This document shows, one piece after another, positions 7,603 to 13,525 of a stretch of 13,525 nt of DNA. The notes beneath the pieces were generated by a model that saw only the letters and a program-made list of their open reading frames with translations, was not told the origin of the DNA and did no database searches. The stretch's first letter is position 1, and each line of letters starts with the position of its first letter. A program made the position numbers and the translations under genes. The DNA is from Lachnospiraceae bacterium. Its GTDB lineage: Bacteria > Bacillota > Clostridia > Lachnospirales > Lachnospiraceae. The stretch lies in assembly GCA_017964055.1 (NCBI GenBank), contig JAGCSS010000070.1:1-13525 (forward strand), given 5' to 3'.

Positions 7603-8493
7603 TTATTCTTTGACGCCGCCCATATTTACGCCCTTCGCAAAGTATTTCTGGATGAAGGGATAAATAACTAAGATAGGTATGATCGAGCAGACGATCAGCG
7701 CGTAGATGACCGAATCCGAAGCGTAGCTCTTGTTCCAGCCCGCCATGAGCTCGGCATCGGTGTACTCCTCGAGTTTGAGTCGTACGAATACCTGCAGCGG
7801 ATGCTCGTTTGAATCCGAGATCATCTGTCTCGCCCAGAAATATCCGTTCCAGCGCGAGATGCCGAAGAACAGCGCAACCGTCGCGATGGTGGACTTGCTC
7901 ATCGGGATATATACCCTGTTAAGCACCTGGAACTCTGTCGCTCCGTCAACGATCGCCGCCTCCTCGATCTCGGAAGGCACGCCCTCGAAGGCGTTGCGCA
8001 GCAGGATGATGTTCATGGCAGCCATACCCATCGCAATGACTACGAGCCATTTGTCATCCATGATCCCGACCGAATTGAATACCTTCTTGGTATTGATGTA
8101 ATTCAGATACTGGGGTACGAGTCCCGCCGAGAACCACATCGTGAATACCAGGAAAAAGTTAAAGGTCTTACGGAAAAGCAGGCGCTTTTTGGAAAGAGCG
8201 TAGGCGCCGAGGATCGAGATCCCGAGTGACCAGAGCGTTCCGTAGAATGTCAGGAACAGTGTATTCGAGTACGCGTTCCAGAACAGATTGCTCGAAAACA
8301 TCTGCTTGAAAGCGTCGAACTGAACCTCCTTCGCAAAGAGCACGACCTTGTTGTATTCTACGAAATACCTGCCGCTGACGGCCGCCGATATCGCATAAAC
8401 AAAGGGATACAGACAGCTCAGCGCGAAGATCGTCAAAAGGAGGTAGCTTATGACCTTGAATATAAGCTCGGATACTTCCAATCGTCTTTTCAT
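7603..8493 (-). CDS. Carbohydrate ABC transporter permease, LplC/CUT1 type
   Basis: The 296-residue product is a membrane-spanning subunit of the importer. It opens with MKRRLEVSELIFKVISYLLLTIFALSCLYPFVYAISAAVSG, which is the typical start of LplC-type permeases, including the large outside loop after helix 1. The cytoplasmic EAA coupling loop, which contacts the ATPase, is clear at about 177-198: EEAAIVDGATEFQVLNRVYIP, with the invariant Gly184. Six helices are expected. The C-terminal ending (YPFIQKYFAKGVNMGGVKE) is also characteristic of the family. The ATG at 8493 has GGAG about twelve bases upstream, and the gene follows the LplB-type permease by 25 bases. The heterodimeric partner is therefore encoded next door. 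Confidence 0.95.
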   Translation of the reverse strand: MKRRLEVSELIFKVISYLLLTIFALSCLYPFVYAISAAVSGRYFVEYNKVVLFAKEVQFDAFKQMFSSNLFWNAYSNTLFLTFYGTLWSLGISILGAYALSKKRLLFRKTFNFFLVFTMWFSAGLVPQYLNYINTKKVFNSVGIMDDKWLVVIAMGMAAMNIILLRNAFEGVPSEIEEAAIVDGATEFQVLNRVYIPMSKSTIATVALFFGISRWNGYFWARQMISDSNEHPLQVFVRLKLEEYTDAELMAGWNKSYASDSVIYALIVCSIIPILVIYPFIQKYFAKGVNMGGVKE

Positions 8494-8518
8494 AACAGTG
8501 ATCTACTCCATTCCGTGA

Positions 8519-9565
8519 TCAGTACAGTGATACGTTCGATGCTTTCCGCGCGATCGTGTTGGCTCCGATCACGAGAAGCATGCCGACTACGTTGTTCATC
8601 ATTTCGGCGGCGGAAGCAACGCCTTTCCATCCGCCCTCGATACCGAGTCTGTAGGAAAGAGTCGAAACAACGTCTGCCGTGGTGTAGGTGTTCGGATTAT
8701 AGAGAAGCAGTACTTTCTCGTAGCCGATACTGAGCAGCGATCCGATACGCGTGATCAGCATGATGACTATCGTGGAGAGGATGCTCGGGAGCACCACGTA
8801 CCGCATCTGTGCCATTTTACCCGCGCCGTCTATCTGCGCGGCCTCGTAGCTCGTCGGCGATATAGCTATGATCGCCGCGAAATAAACTATGCTGTCATAG
8901 CCGGCGCCCTCCCAGATACCGCTGATCTGGTAGATGCCGCGGAAGAAGGACGGATTGTTGAGTAGTCCCGCCTGTCCGACCTCCTCGGAGATCCAGCCCA
9001 GGGATACGAAAAGCTGCGAGATAACGCCCATGCCCGAAGTCAGCGAGCCCTGCTTAACGAGCAGCGTAACAAGGGATGTCATGACAACCGTCGACATGAA
9101 TTTGGGGAGATAAGTGAGTACCTGGTATACGCTTCGTGCGATGTTCGACCTGATCTCATTGAAGAAAAGGGCAATGATGATAGGCATCGGGAAGCCGAAG
9201 CACAGTCCGTAGAAGCTCAGCAGGAATGTATTGCGCAGAGCCCTCCAGAAGCGTACCGACTCAGAACCCACGATAAGAGTCTTAAATGCGGAGAATCCCG
9301 AGTAGAACTGCTCCGAAACAGGCTTTACGACATCGTAGATCTTAAAGCAGCCCAGCAGTTCGTACATGGGGAAATAACGCCAGAAAAGGAATACCAGGAT
9401 CATGGGTACGAGCATCAGGTACAGGCGCCAGTCCTTGATGACCGCTCTTAAAACGCCCAGCCAGTAATGCTTTTCGACATCGTCCCTGACCGCCTGCTCG
9501 GGATCCTCATGATAGAGCCCGGTAGTCTCGTCATAGATCAGATAATCAGCTGCGTTAGATTTCAT
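8519..9565 (-). CDS. Carbohydrate ABC transporter permease, LplB/CUT1 type
   Basis: The frame can be extended to a TTG at 9592, but the ATG at 9565 has ACGGAG four bases upstream and is preferred; it gives 348 residues. After a cytoplasmic N-terminal extension of about 48 residues (longer than the roughly 20 usual for LplB), the typical first helix and loop appear: LYLMLVPMILVFLFWRYFPMYELLGCFKIYD. The EAA loop is at about 240-260 (YEAAQIDGAGKMAQMRYVVLP), with Gly247. The protein ends in RKASNVSLY, close to the usual -YSLF or -SLW ending. It forms the translocation pore with the LplC-type product. The acidic, aromatic N-terminal extension (DYLIYDETTGLYHEDPEQ) is of unknown meaning. Confidence 0.94.
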   Translation of the reverse strand: MKSNAADYLIYDETTGLYHEDPEQAVRDDVEKHYWLGVLRAVIKDWRLYLMLVPMILVFLFWRYFPMYELLGCFKIYDVVKPVSEQFYSGFSAFKTLIVGSESVRFWRALRNTFLLSFYGLCFGFPMPIIIALFFNEIRSNIARSVYQVLTYLPKFMSTVVMTSLVTLLVKQGSLTSGMGVISQLFVSLGWISEEVGQAGLLNNPSFFRGIYQISGIWEGAGYDSIVYFAAIIAISPTSYEAAQIDGAGKMAQMRYVVLPSILSTIVIMLITRIGSLLSIGYEKVLLLYNPNTYTTADVVSTLSYRLGIEGGWKGVASAAEMMNNVVGMLLVIGANTIARKASNVSLY

Positions 9566-9619
9566 ATGACTCCGTTCCGTGCAAGAGCACAAATAATGAT
9601 AAATATATCCGGAAATGTA

Positions 9620-10219
9620 TCAGTGACGGTAATCCTCTTCCCTGTTGCCCTCCTCACCGTTCTTTTCGGCCTCAAGCCGCAGGAGGTAGGTTTTCTGGTC
9701 CTCGAAGACCCCGTCGAGATTTCTTACGATCAAAACAGCGATAACAGCGAACAGCGCGCTCAACGAATCGGTGGTGATAAACTGCACGAGCATCCTTAAG
9801 TCCGCCCCGAAGAACAGCGATACGATCCAGCGTCCGAGCTGTGCCAGCAGATATGCCGTCATGACATATCCGATCGAGAGCAGTGCGCTCTGCCGTACCC
9901 TCTCACGTCCGATCCTCTTCAGGAAGATCAGGGCGAACAGCATGAAAAGATTCCCGACCGAGTAGATCAGATACTGCCGGGGCTGTGCGCCCGAAGCCGC
10001 GCAGAAGGCAAGCGCCGAGGCGATCGCAGCGACCGCGGCGAAGGCATGCCACCTCATCATCTCGAGTGAAACGAACAACACCGCCAGCGAGAGCACGTAA
10101 GGCAGCTCCCTGAACCAGAGATTCGCGCCGAGAGTCACGGCCGACTCGAGGACAACAAAGATCAGAGTCAGGAGAATGATATTGGCTGTTCTGTACTGTT
10201 TGAATGTAAGCGCTTTCAT
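9620..10219 (-). CDS. Six-helix membrane protein of unknown function, first gene of the sugar transporter operon
   Basis: The product has 199 residues. Hydrophobic segments are visible near 12-32, 38-54, 58-78, 84-101, 113-137 and 148-165, followed by a charged cytoplasmic tail (DGVFEDQKTYLLRLEAEKNGEEGNREEDYRH). The size and six-helix layout resemble the substrate-binding S components of ECF transporters, but I see no diagnostic motif and treat that only as a possibility. The ATG at 10219 is preceded directly by an in-frame TAG, so no longer product is possible; no ribosome binding site is close, and the nearest candidate (GAGAGG) lies 19 bases upstream behind a run of ten T. As the first gene under the operon promoter, just ahead of the permeases, it is likely to serve the transporter. 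Function is unknown. Confidence 0.85.
   Translation of the reverse strand: MKALTFKQYRTANIILLTLIFVVLESAVTLGANLWFRELPYVLSLAVLFVSLEMMRWHAFAAVAAIASALAFCAASGAQPRQYLIYSVGNLFMLFALIFLKRIGRERVRQSALLSIGYVMTAYLLAQLGRWIVSLFFGADLRMLVQFITTDSLSALFAVIAVLIVRNLDGVFEDQKTYLLRLEAEKNGEEGNREEDYRH
10205..10218 (-). promoter_or_regulatory. LacI-family / CcpA-type operator (cre-like) over the first start codon
   Basis: On the minus strand these bases read TGAAAGCGCTTACA. Together with the preceding A this fits the cre consensus WTGNAANCGNNNNCW at every fixed position, and also the tighter TGWAARCGYTWNCW form. It is a near-perfect palindrome centred on GCGC, the general shape of LacI-family operators. It overlaps codons 1-5 of the first operon gene, about 40 bases after the predicted transcription start, where a bound repressor would block elongation. 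The bases also encode Met-Lys-Ala-Leu-Thr, so a chance match cannot be excluded. Confidence 0.6.
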
Positions 10220-10261
10220 CTAAATGTCAAAAAAAAAACCTCTCGTTTCTTTCTTGTTACA

Positions 10262-10290
10262 ATAATACGGCATAATATTGAACTTGTCAA
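10262..10290 (-). promoter_or_regulatory. Sigma-A-type promoter of the sugar transporter operon
   Basis: On the minus strand a perfect -35 box TTGACA (10285-10290) is followed by a 17-base spacer and the -10 box TATTAT (10262-10267, five of six consensus bases). Transcription should begin near 10255, giving a leader of about 36 bases before the ATG at 10219. An imperfect palindrome TTGA-N5-TCAA (10278-10290) overlaps the -35 box and could bind a regulator. The spacing and match are close to ideal, so the unregulated promoter should be strong. Confidence 0.85.
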
Positions 10291-10335
10291 CAAAAATAAC
10301 TGTCGGTCCATCAAAAAAATGTTGCACTTTAAACA

Positions 10336-10369
10336 AAACAAGGCATGCCCGCCGCGGCACGCCTTGTTT
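10336..10369 (-). terminator. Intrinsic terminator of the FNT-family gene
   Basis: Bases 10336-10349 and 10356-10369 form a 14-pair stem around a 6-base loop. On the minus-strand RNA the single non-Watson-Crick position is a G-U pair, so the stem is fully paired only in that orientation. It is followed by the U-rich run UUGUUU, as expected for a Rho-independent terminator. It lies about 58 bases after the stop codon of the FNT gene and just before the sugar operon promoter, separating the two transcription units. The rest of the 207-base gap is AT-rich leader and spacer. Confidence 0.85.
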
Positions 10370-10426
10370 CACAAAAATGTAAGTGCTTAACCTGTATATA
10401 TTCTGTTTTGTGAAAAAACCTTTATA

Positions 10427-11041
10427 TTAAGCTTTTGGCGCCGTACCCCTCTCGGCCAGCCACCATACGATACCGCCCAGGGTATTGCCGATAGTAGCCC
10501 ACAGCAGGAAGAGCAGTATATCCGCAAAATCCGAGGCTCTCGCCGCCGCCAGATAGAACATATCCGCCACCACGTGCTCCGCTCCGCACAGGATAAATAC
10601 CATGACTCCGAGCACAACCGCGAGGTACTTGCCGAAGCCTTCAGCCTTTGCATAGCCCCTCACTCCTATCGCTATGCAGAACTCGCAGATGAGCGCATCG
10701 ATGATCACTATATAAAAAGGTTTGGCAAGCTTCGCCGCCACAACGGTCTGTGCCGCCGCGAACAGATTGGCATGAGTAGATACCGCCAGTCCGAACAGCA
10801 CGGCTCCGATCAGGTTGCCGAGCCATATGAGGGCGAGCTTCTGAGGCTTTTTGATAAACGCTTCGTTGCAGGCCTTTCCGGTGAACAGATCAAATCCGAA
10901 CACGAGCACGGTGAGCAGTCCGACCGAGAACAGAAACGCTCCGGCCACTTTGTTCTCGCATGCCAGAAAAACGGTTCCGCCGAGCGCTATCGCGGCTCCG
11001 GCGCATATCGATCTGAGCAATGTTCCCCTGAATTCTTTCAT
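10427..11041 (-). CDS. Short formate/nitrite transporter (FNT) family channel
   Basis: The 204-residue product has the FNT fold signatures, although the family usually has about 250-290 residues. Helix 1 contains CAGAAIALGG; the broken helix 2 ends in GFDLFTGK, matching the FocA segment ADLFTS, with Thr54 at the gating-loop position; helix 3 has WLGNLIGAVLFGL. Helix 5 carries GAEHVVADMF, matching FocA GFEHSIANM, so the central histidine is His156. Helix 6 contains IGNTLGGIVWW. Six helices are present; what is missing are the N- and C-terminal extensions. FNT pentamers conduct small monovalent anions such as formate, nitrite or hydrosulfide; the substrate cannot be assigned here. An AAGGAG lies seven bases before the ATG. 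The gene follows the Nudix gene by 85 bases and may share its transcript. Confidence 0.88.
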   Translation of the reverse strand: MKEFRGTLLRSICAGAAIALGGTVFLACENKVAGAFLFSVGLLTVLVFGFDLFTGKACNEAFIKKPQKLALIWLGNLIGAVLFGLAVSTHANLFAAAQTVVAAKLAKPFYIVIIDALICEFCIAIGVRGYAKAEGFGKYLAVVLGVMVFILCGAEHVVADMFYLAAARASDFADILLFLLWATIGNTLGGIVWWLAERGTAPKA

Positions 11042-11126
11042 AGCTTTTCTCCTTCGGTTGTTTTTTGATCCTTTGATCTTTTTTCTACCCGGGTCCCCGT
11101 TTATACTCCGTCTGTGTTTTTCGTCC

Positions 11127-11639
11127 TCAAGGACATCGGGATCGTCTCTCAGCCGATATGAGCGTATCCCCCGAGTATGTCAGCCGCATGTTCAGATCCG
11201 TCTCGCCTCTCAGCATCGGCTCTAGGAAATAACGGTCACCGGCCCAGAGATTGAGGTTCAGGATCTCATCCTTCGGGATCCATCTGAGGTCCCCTTCATC
11301 GCAGCCGGGCGCATCTGTGCGGCTTACCGTATCGCCGTCTACCGCTGCCCTGCTCTCCCCTGCCTCACGATACCCGTCAGCCAGATAAAGATACATGTCC
11401 TCGTCTTCCCATGCGTCGTTCCTGAATTCCACGACTCCGAGAAATGTATAAGATGTCAGCGTATAGCCCGTCTCCTCGCGTACTTCACGAAGAAGGCACT
11501 CTTCCGCGCTCTCTCCCGGTTCGAATTTCCCGCCGATGCCGACCCATTTGCCCGCATTGGGATCGTTCTTTTTCTTATTTCTGTAAAGCATGAGGTAACA
11601 GCCGTCACGCTCGATATAGCAAAGTGTGGATCTGATCAT
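11127..11639 (-). CDS. Nudix hydrolase, MutT/8-oxo-dGTP diphosphatase-like
   Basis: The product has 170 residues. The Nudix box is intact: Gly37, Glu43, Arg51, Glu52, Glu55, Glu56 and Gly58 fall at the required spacing within GGKFEPGESAEECLLREV and the following REETGY. These residues bind the metal ions and cleave nucleoside diphosphate-X bonds. The context WVGIGGKFEPGE and the C-terminal segment LRWIPKDEILNLNLWAGDRYFL resemble the 8-oxo-dGTP diphosphatase (MutT/MTH1-like) group common in Firmicutes; the exact substrate is inferred. Residues 91-112 are a polar stretch that seems to be an insertion compared with related proteins from memory. The ATG at 11639 is preceded by GGAAGGCGGG. It has its own promoter upstream and diverges from the flagellar gene. 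Confidence 0.93.
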   Translation of the reverse strand: MIRSTLCYIERDGCYLMLYRNKKKNDPNAGKWVGIGGKFEPGESAEECLLREVREETGYTLTSYTFLGVVEFRNDAWEDEDMYLYLADGYREAGESRAAVDGDTVSRTDAPGCDEGDLRWIPKDEILNLNLWAGDRYFLEPMLRGETDLNMRLTYSGDTLISAERRSRCP

Positions 11640-11665
11640 ATTTTCCCGCCTTCCGTTTCATATTT

Positions 11666-11694
11666 ATCATAGCATTATGTCTGCGGCAGCTCAA
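11666..11694 (-). promoter_or_regulatory. Sigma-A-type promoter of the Nudix gene
   Basis: On the minus strand TTGAGC (11689-11694, four of six -35 consensus bases) is separated by exactly 17 bases from TATGAT (11666-11671, five of six -10 bases). Transcription would start near 11659, leaving a leader of about 20 bases with the ribosome binding site. It is back to back with the sigma-D promoter on the other strand and 26 bases from it. Confidence 0.7.
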
Positions 11695-11720
11695 CTCATT
11701 TCGTTTTTGTGTATAAAGGT

Positions 11721-11747
11721 TAAGATTATTTCTCTTTTGGCCGATAT
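11721..11747 (+). promoter_or_regulatory. Sigma-D (sigma-28, flagellar) promoter of the fliK-like gene
   Basis: TAAG (11721-11724), a 15-base spacer and GCCGATAT (11740-11747) match the sigma-D consensus TAAA-N15-GCCGATAT at eleven of twelve positions with ideal spacing. Transcription should start near 11754, about 55 bases before the ATG. It sits in front of a gene that independently looks flagellar, which makes chance unlikely. TAAA at 11714-11717 is also present but its spacing of 22 is wrong. Confidence 0.85.
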
Positions 11748-11760
11748 AGCGAGTAGGGCA

Positions 11761-11783
11761 AGGAGCACTTTACATTCGCTCCT
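11761..11783 (+). promoter_or_regulatory. Leader hairpin with anti-Shine-Dalgarno sequence, upstream of fliK-like gene
   Basis: AGGAGC (11761-11766) pairs with GCTCCT (11778-11783) around an 11-base loop. The right arm continues as CTCC (to 11785), and CCTC (11781-11784) can instead pair with GAGG (11797-11800) of the real ribosome binding site. The leader could therefore fold in two exclusive ways, one hiding the ribosome binding site. The stem is short and no regulator is shown by the sequence. Confidence 0.35.
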
Positions 11784-11808
11784 CCATGCACAAAGAGAGG
11801 CTTTGACA

Positions 11809-13525
11809 ATGACCAACATCAACATGTTCAACAATATATTCTCGCCGACCCAGGCGCAAACGACCGCTGCCGCAAATACGGGAGCGGGTACGGCTGCGTC
11901 TTCGGGTACTGCGGAAGCAGCCGCAAACGCAGGTCTCACAGCCGCCGATGAGCTGATGGAACAGCTCATGGACGACAGGAACGCAGCGCATACCCAGTCT
12001 GCCACCGCGACCGTTCTGCAGGCGCTCAAAGCCGCGGGACTCGCTGAAAGCAGCGCGAATATCGCACTGGCCAATGCCCTGATCGAGAATAATCTTTCCA
12101 TCAGCCGCGAGAGCCTCAGATATTTTGCCGCGCAGGCAAAAGCATATCCCGAATCCGGGCTCGATGCCCTGATGGCTATGGCACGGGCTGATATCCCGGT
12201 CAATGCCGAATCCGTGGCTACAGTCAATGAATTCATGAACAACGGCATGGTCATGACCTCCGACGTCAATGCGCTCGCAGACATGATCGAGACCGTGCTC
12301 TCCGATCCCACGACCTCTCCGGAACTCGCCGATTCGATCAGACAGGCAGTTTTTGAGGCTGTGTACGATTCCGTAAACGAGGCAAATACAGCCGCCGCAG
12401 ACGCAGCAGCGCAGGCACAGGCCGCGGAGGGAACACCGGCCGAAGCCCAGCAGGCGCAGGGCGCTGAAGCCAACGCAGCGCAGACCGTAAACGTCCAGGC
12501 CGCCGCCAACAGCACAGCCGCAAATACGGCCGGCGCAGCAGCCGCCACTCCCGGCGCAGTTGCTGCATCGGGCGCCCAGATGGCAGGCATGGCAGGCGCG
12601 GCCCCCGCAATACAGCCCGAAACGATGCCCTACCGCACCGTGGCGACCAGCGCCGACAATATCACGAAGGATGCCACCGCAGGTCCCGGCTCGGACGGGG
12701 CCGGCAGCTCGCTCTCGGGTGCCCTCTCCGGCATGGAAAGCGGTCAGGGTGAGACTCTCGGAAGTGACGGACAGGCTCTGGCAGGTGCAGCGCGTCAGAG
12801 CGGTGAGGTGATCACATCAGGTGAAAACCTTCCTCCCGACGCCGTCGATATGGCCAATTCCGAGATAATGTCCTTCCGTCTGCACGAGGATATCAGCGGC
12901 AGGAACGACTACAATTTCAGGGACTTTGACGAGCTCGCGAACGCTCTGGCCTCACAGGCGGACGAAGCCGCAGAAAGCTCCGCGGAAACCGCAAAAGCCG
13001 AGATCCCGCGCATGCCCGAGGCATTCAGGCAGCTTTCCGCAAAGGATGTAAAACAGCTCCTCAAGAACTCGCTCTCGACCTCTCCCGAGAAACTCTCAAA
13101 GGAAAACATCAGGGCGCTCTACAGGCGCACGACCGAGTTCTTCGAAAAAGTAAAAGACGCCGCCGAGCAGGACGGTTCACATTCCGCCCTGGCCTCAAAG
13201 GCATCCCAGGCGCAGCGCGATACCTCGATGCTCAACGCCCTTAACCGCATGAATCCGCATATCGAGCTGCCTCTTAAGCTGCAGAACGAAAACGCCGAGG
13301 GCGGGCTTTATGTGTACACGAACCGCAGCGGACACGCCCGTGCCGACGGGCATGTGACCGCTCTGCTGCACCTGAACATGCCGAATCTCGGTCTGATAGA
13401 TATCCATCTCGATCTGGCGGACACAAGTCTCGGTATGAACTATTACTGTGAGGAAGACGCGGGCAGGCTCCTCTCGGGCGATATCTCATCGCTTTCGGGT
13501 GACCTCGAAAGGCTCGGATACACCG
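11809..13525 (+). CDS. fliK: Flagellar hook-length control protein, FliK-like (3' end outside window)
   Basis: The frame is open from the ATG at 11809, which has GAGAGG eight bases upstream, to the window edge: 572 residues and no stop. After a low-complexity start, residues 66-145 form an alpha-helical region (ATVLQALKAAGL, IALANALIENNLSIS, GLDALMAMARADIPV) of the kind seen in FliK-like proteins of Clostridia. A long Ala/Gln/Gly-rich disordered stretch covers about 190-340, as expected of the molecular ruler part. The C-terminal hook domain begins near 485 (ELPLKLQNENAEGGLYVYT) and continues with VTALLHLNMPNLGLIDIHLDL, then YYCEEDAGRLL and LERLGYT. This is the pattern of beta strands and helix that contacts the export gate component FlhB and switches export from hook to filament. 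The identification rests on this domain and on the sigma-D promoter. Only the last part of the domain is cut off. Confidence 0.85.
   Translation, partial: MTNINMFNNIFSPTQAQTTAAANTGAGTAASSGTAEAAANAGLTAADELMEQLMDDRNAAHTQSATATVLQALKAAGLAESSANIALANALIENNLSISRESLRYFAAQAKAYPESGLDALMAMARADIPVNAESVATVNEFMNNGMVMTSDVNALADMIETVLSDPTTSPELADSIRQAVFEAVYDSVNEANTAAADAAAQAQAAEGTPAEAQQAQGAEANAAQTVNVQAAANSTAANTAGAAAATPGAVAASGAQMAGMAGAAPAIQPETMPYRTVATSADNITKDATAGPGSDGAGSSLSGALSGMESGQGETLGSDGQALAGAARQSGEVITSGENLPPDAVDMANSEIMSFRLHEDISGRNDYNFRDFDELANALASQADEAAESSAETAKAEIPRMPEAFRQLSAKDVKQLLKNSLSTSPEKLSKENIRALYRRTTEFFEKVKDAAEQDGSHSALASKASQAQRDTSMLNALNRMNPHIELPLKLQNENAEGGLYVYTNRSGHARADGHVTALLHLNMPNLGLIDIHLDLADTSLGMNYYCEEDAGRLLSGDISSLSGDLERLGYT

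Noticed and set aside
9566..9592. Upstream TTG start for the LplB-type permease
   Set aside because: The ATG at 9565 has GGAG just upstream, and the nine added residues (MCSCTERSH) look unlike a permease start.
11042..11126. Possible separate promoter for the FNT gene (TATAAA near 11100-11105)
   Set aside because: The only -35 candidate (TTGAGG) has a spacer of 19 and is a poor match, so co-transcription with the Nudix gene is as likely.
11786..11806. Six-codon upstream frame (MHKERL) before the fliK-like gene
   Set aside because: No ribosome binding site of its own at a proper distance and nothing distinctive in the peptide; mentioned only as part of the leader finding.
11691..12590. Minus-strand open frame of 299 codons, extremely Ala/Ser-rich, opposite the fliK-like gene
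   Set aside because: It is the antisense shadow of an alanine-rich coding region, and it overlaps the sigma-D promoter and start of the real gene.
12160..12600. Ala/Gln/Gly-rich stretch that looks repetitive at DNA level
   Set aside because: The gcN and cag codons are irregular and no unit repeats in register. It is low-complexity protein of the FliK ruler region and not a tandem repeat.

Overview
The window looks like chromosomal DNA from a motile member of the Clostridia, most likely Lachnospiraceae or a close relative. The evidence is a CUT1 sugar ABC transporter with LplB/LplC-type permeases and a Gly-Lys-Lys-Ser-type lipoprotein, Firmicutes-style AGGAG ribosome binding sites, a sigma-D flagellar promoter of the Bacillus/Clostridium type, and a FliK-like protein of the kind found in clostridial flagellar loci. 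GC content is fairly high for the group. I saw no rRNA, tRNA, CRISPR array, transposase or integrase.

Layout. Positions 1-655 (+) hold the C-terminal two thirds of a LacI/GalR-family regulator. A strong stem-loop (703-738) separates it from a long convergent minus-strand operon covering 10219 down to 747. Read in transcription order, that operon encodes: a six-helix membrane protein (9620-10219), an LplB-type permease (8519-9565), an LplC-type permease (7603-8493), a very large sugar-binding lipoprotein (5339-7564), and then an intercistronic stem-loop. After the stem-loop come two consecutive modules, each made of two small four-helix membrane proteins followed by a MalK/UgpC-type ATPase: 4617-5222, 4123-4617 and ATPase 3052-4113; then 2497-3027, 1860-2471 and ATPase 747-1844. 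A near-consensus sigma-A promoter (10262-10290) and a LacI-family/CcpA-type operator over the first start codon (10205-10218) head the operon.

Upstream lies a second minus-strand unit: a Nudix hydrolase (11127-11639) with its own sigma-A promoter, and a short formate/nitrite (FNT) family channel (10427-11041) closed by an intrinsic terminator (10336-10369). Diverging from it, a sigma-D promoter (11721-11747) drives a flagellar hook-length control (fliK-like) gene that runs off the right edge.

How the parts fit together. The permeases, lipoprotein and at least one ATPase form an ordinary importer for a carbohydrate, probably an oligosaccharide. The LacI-type regulator at the far end is the natural candidate to sense the sugar, and the operator at the operon head is the natural place for it or CcpA to act. 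What is not ordinary is that the operon carries two collinear ATPases and five uncharacterised membrane proteins, where transporters of this class often have no dedicated ATPase at all. This two-module part is the best candidate for an undescribed system.
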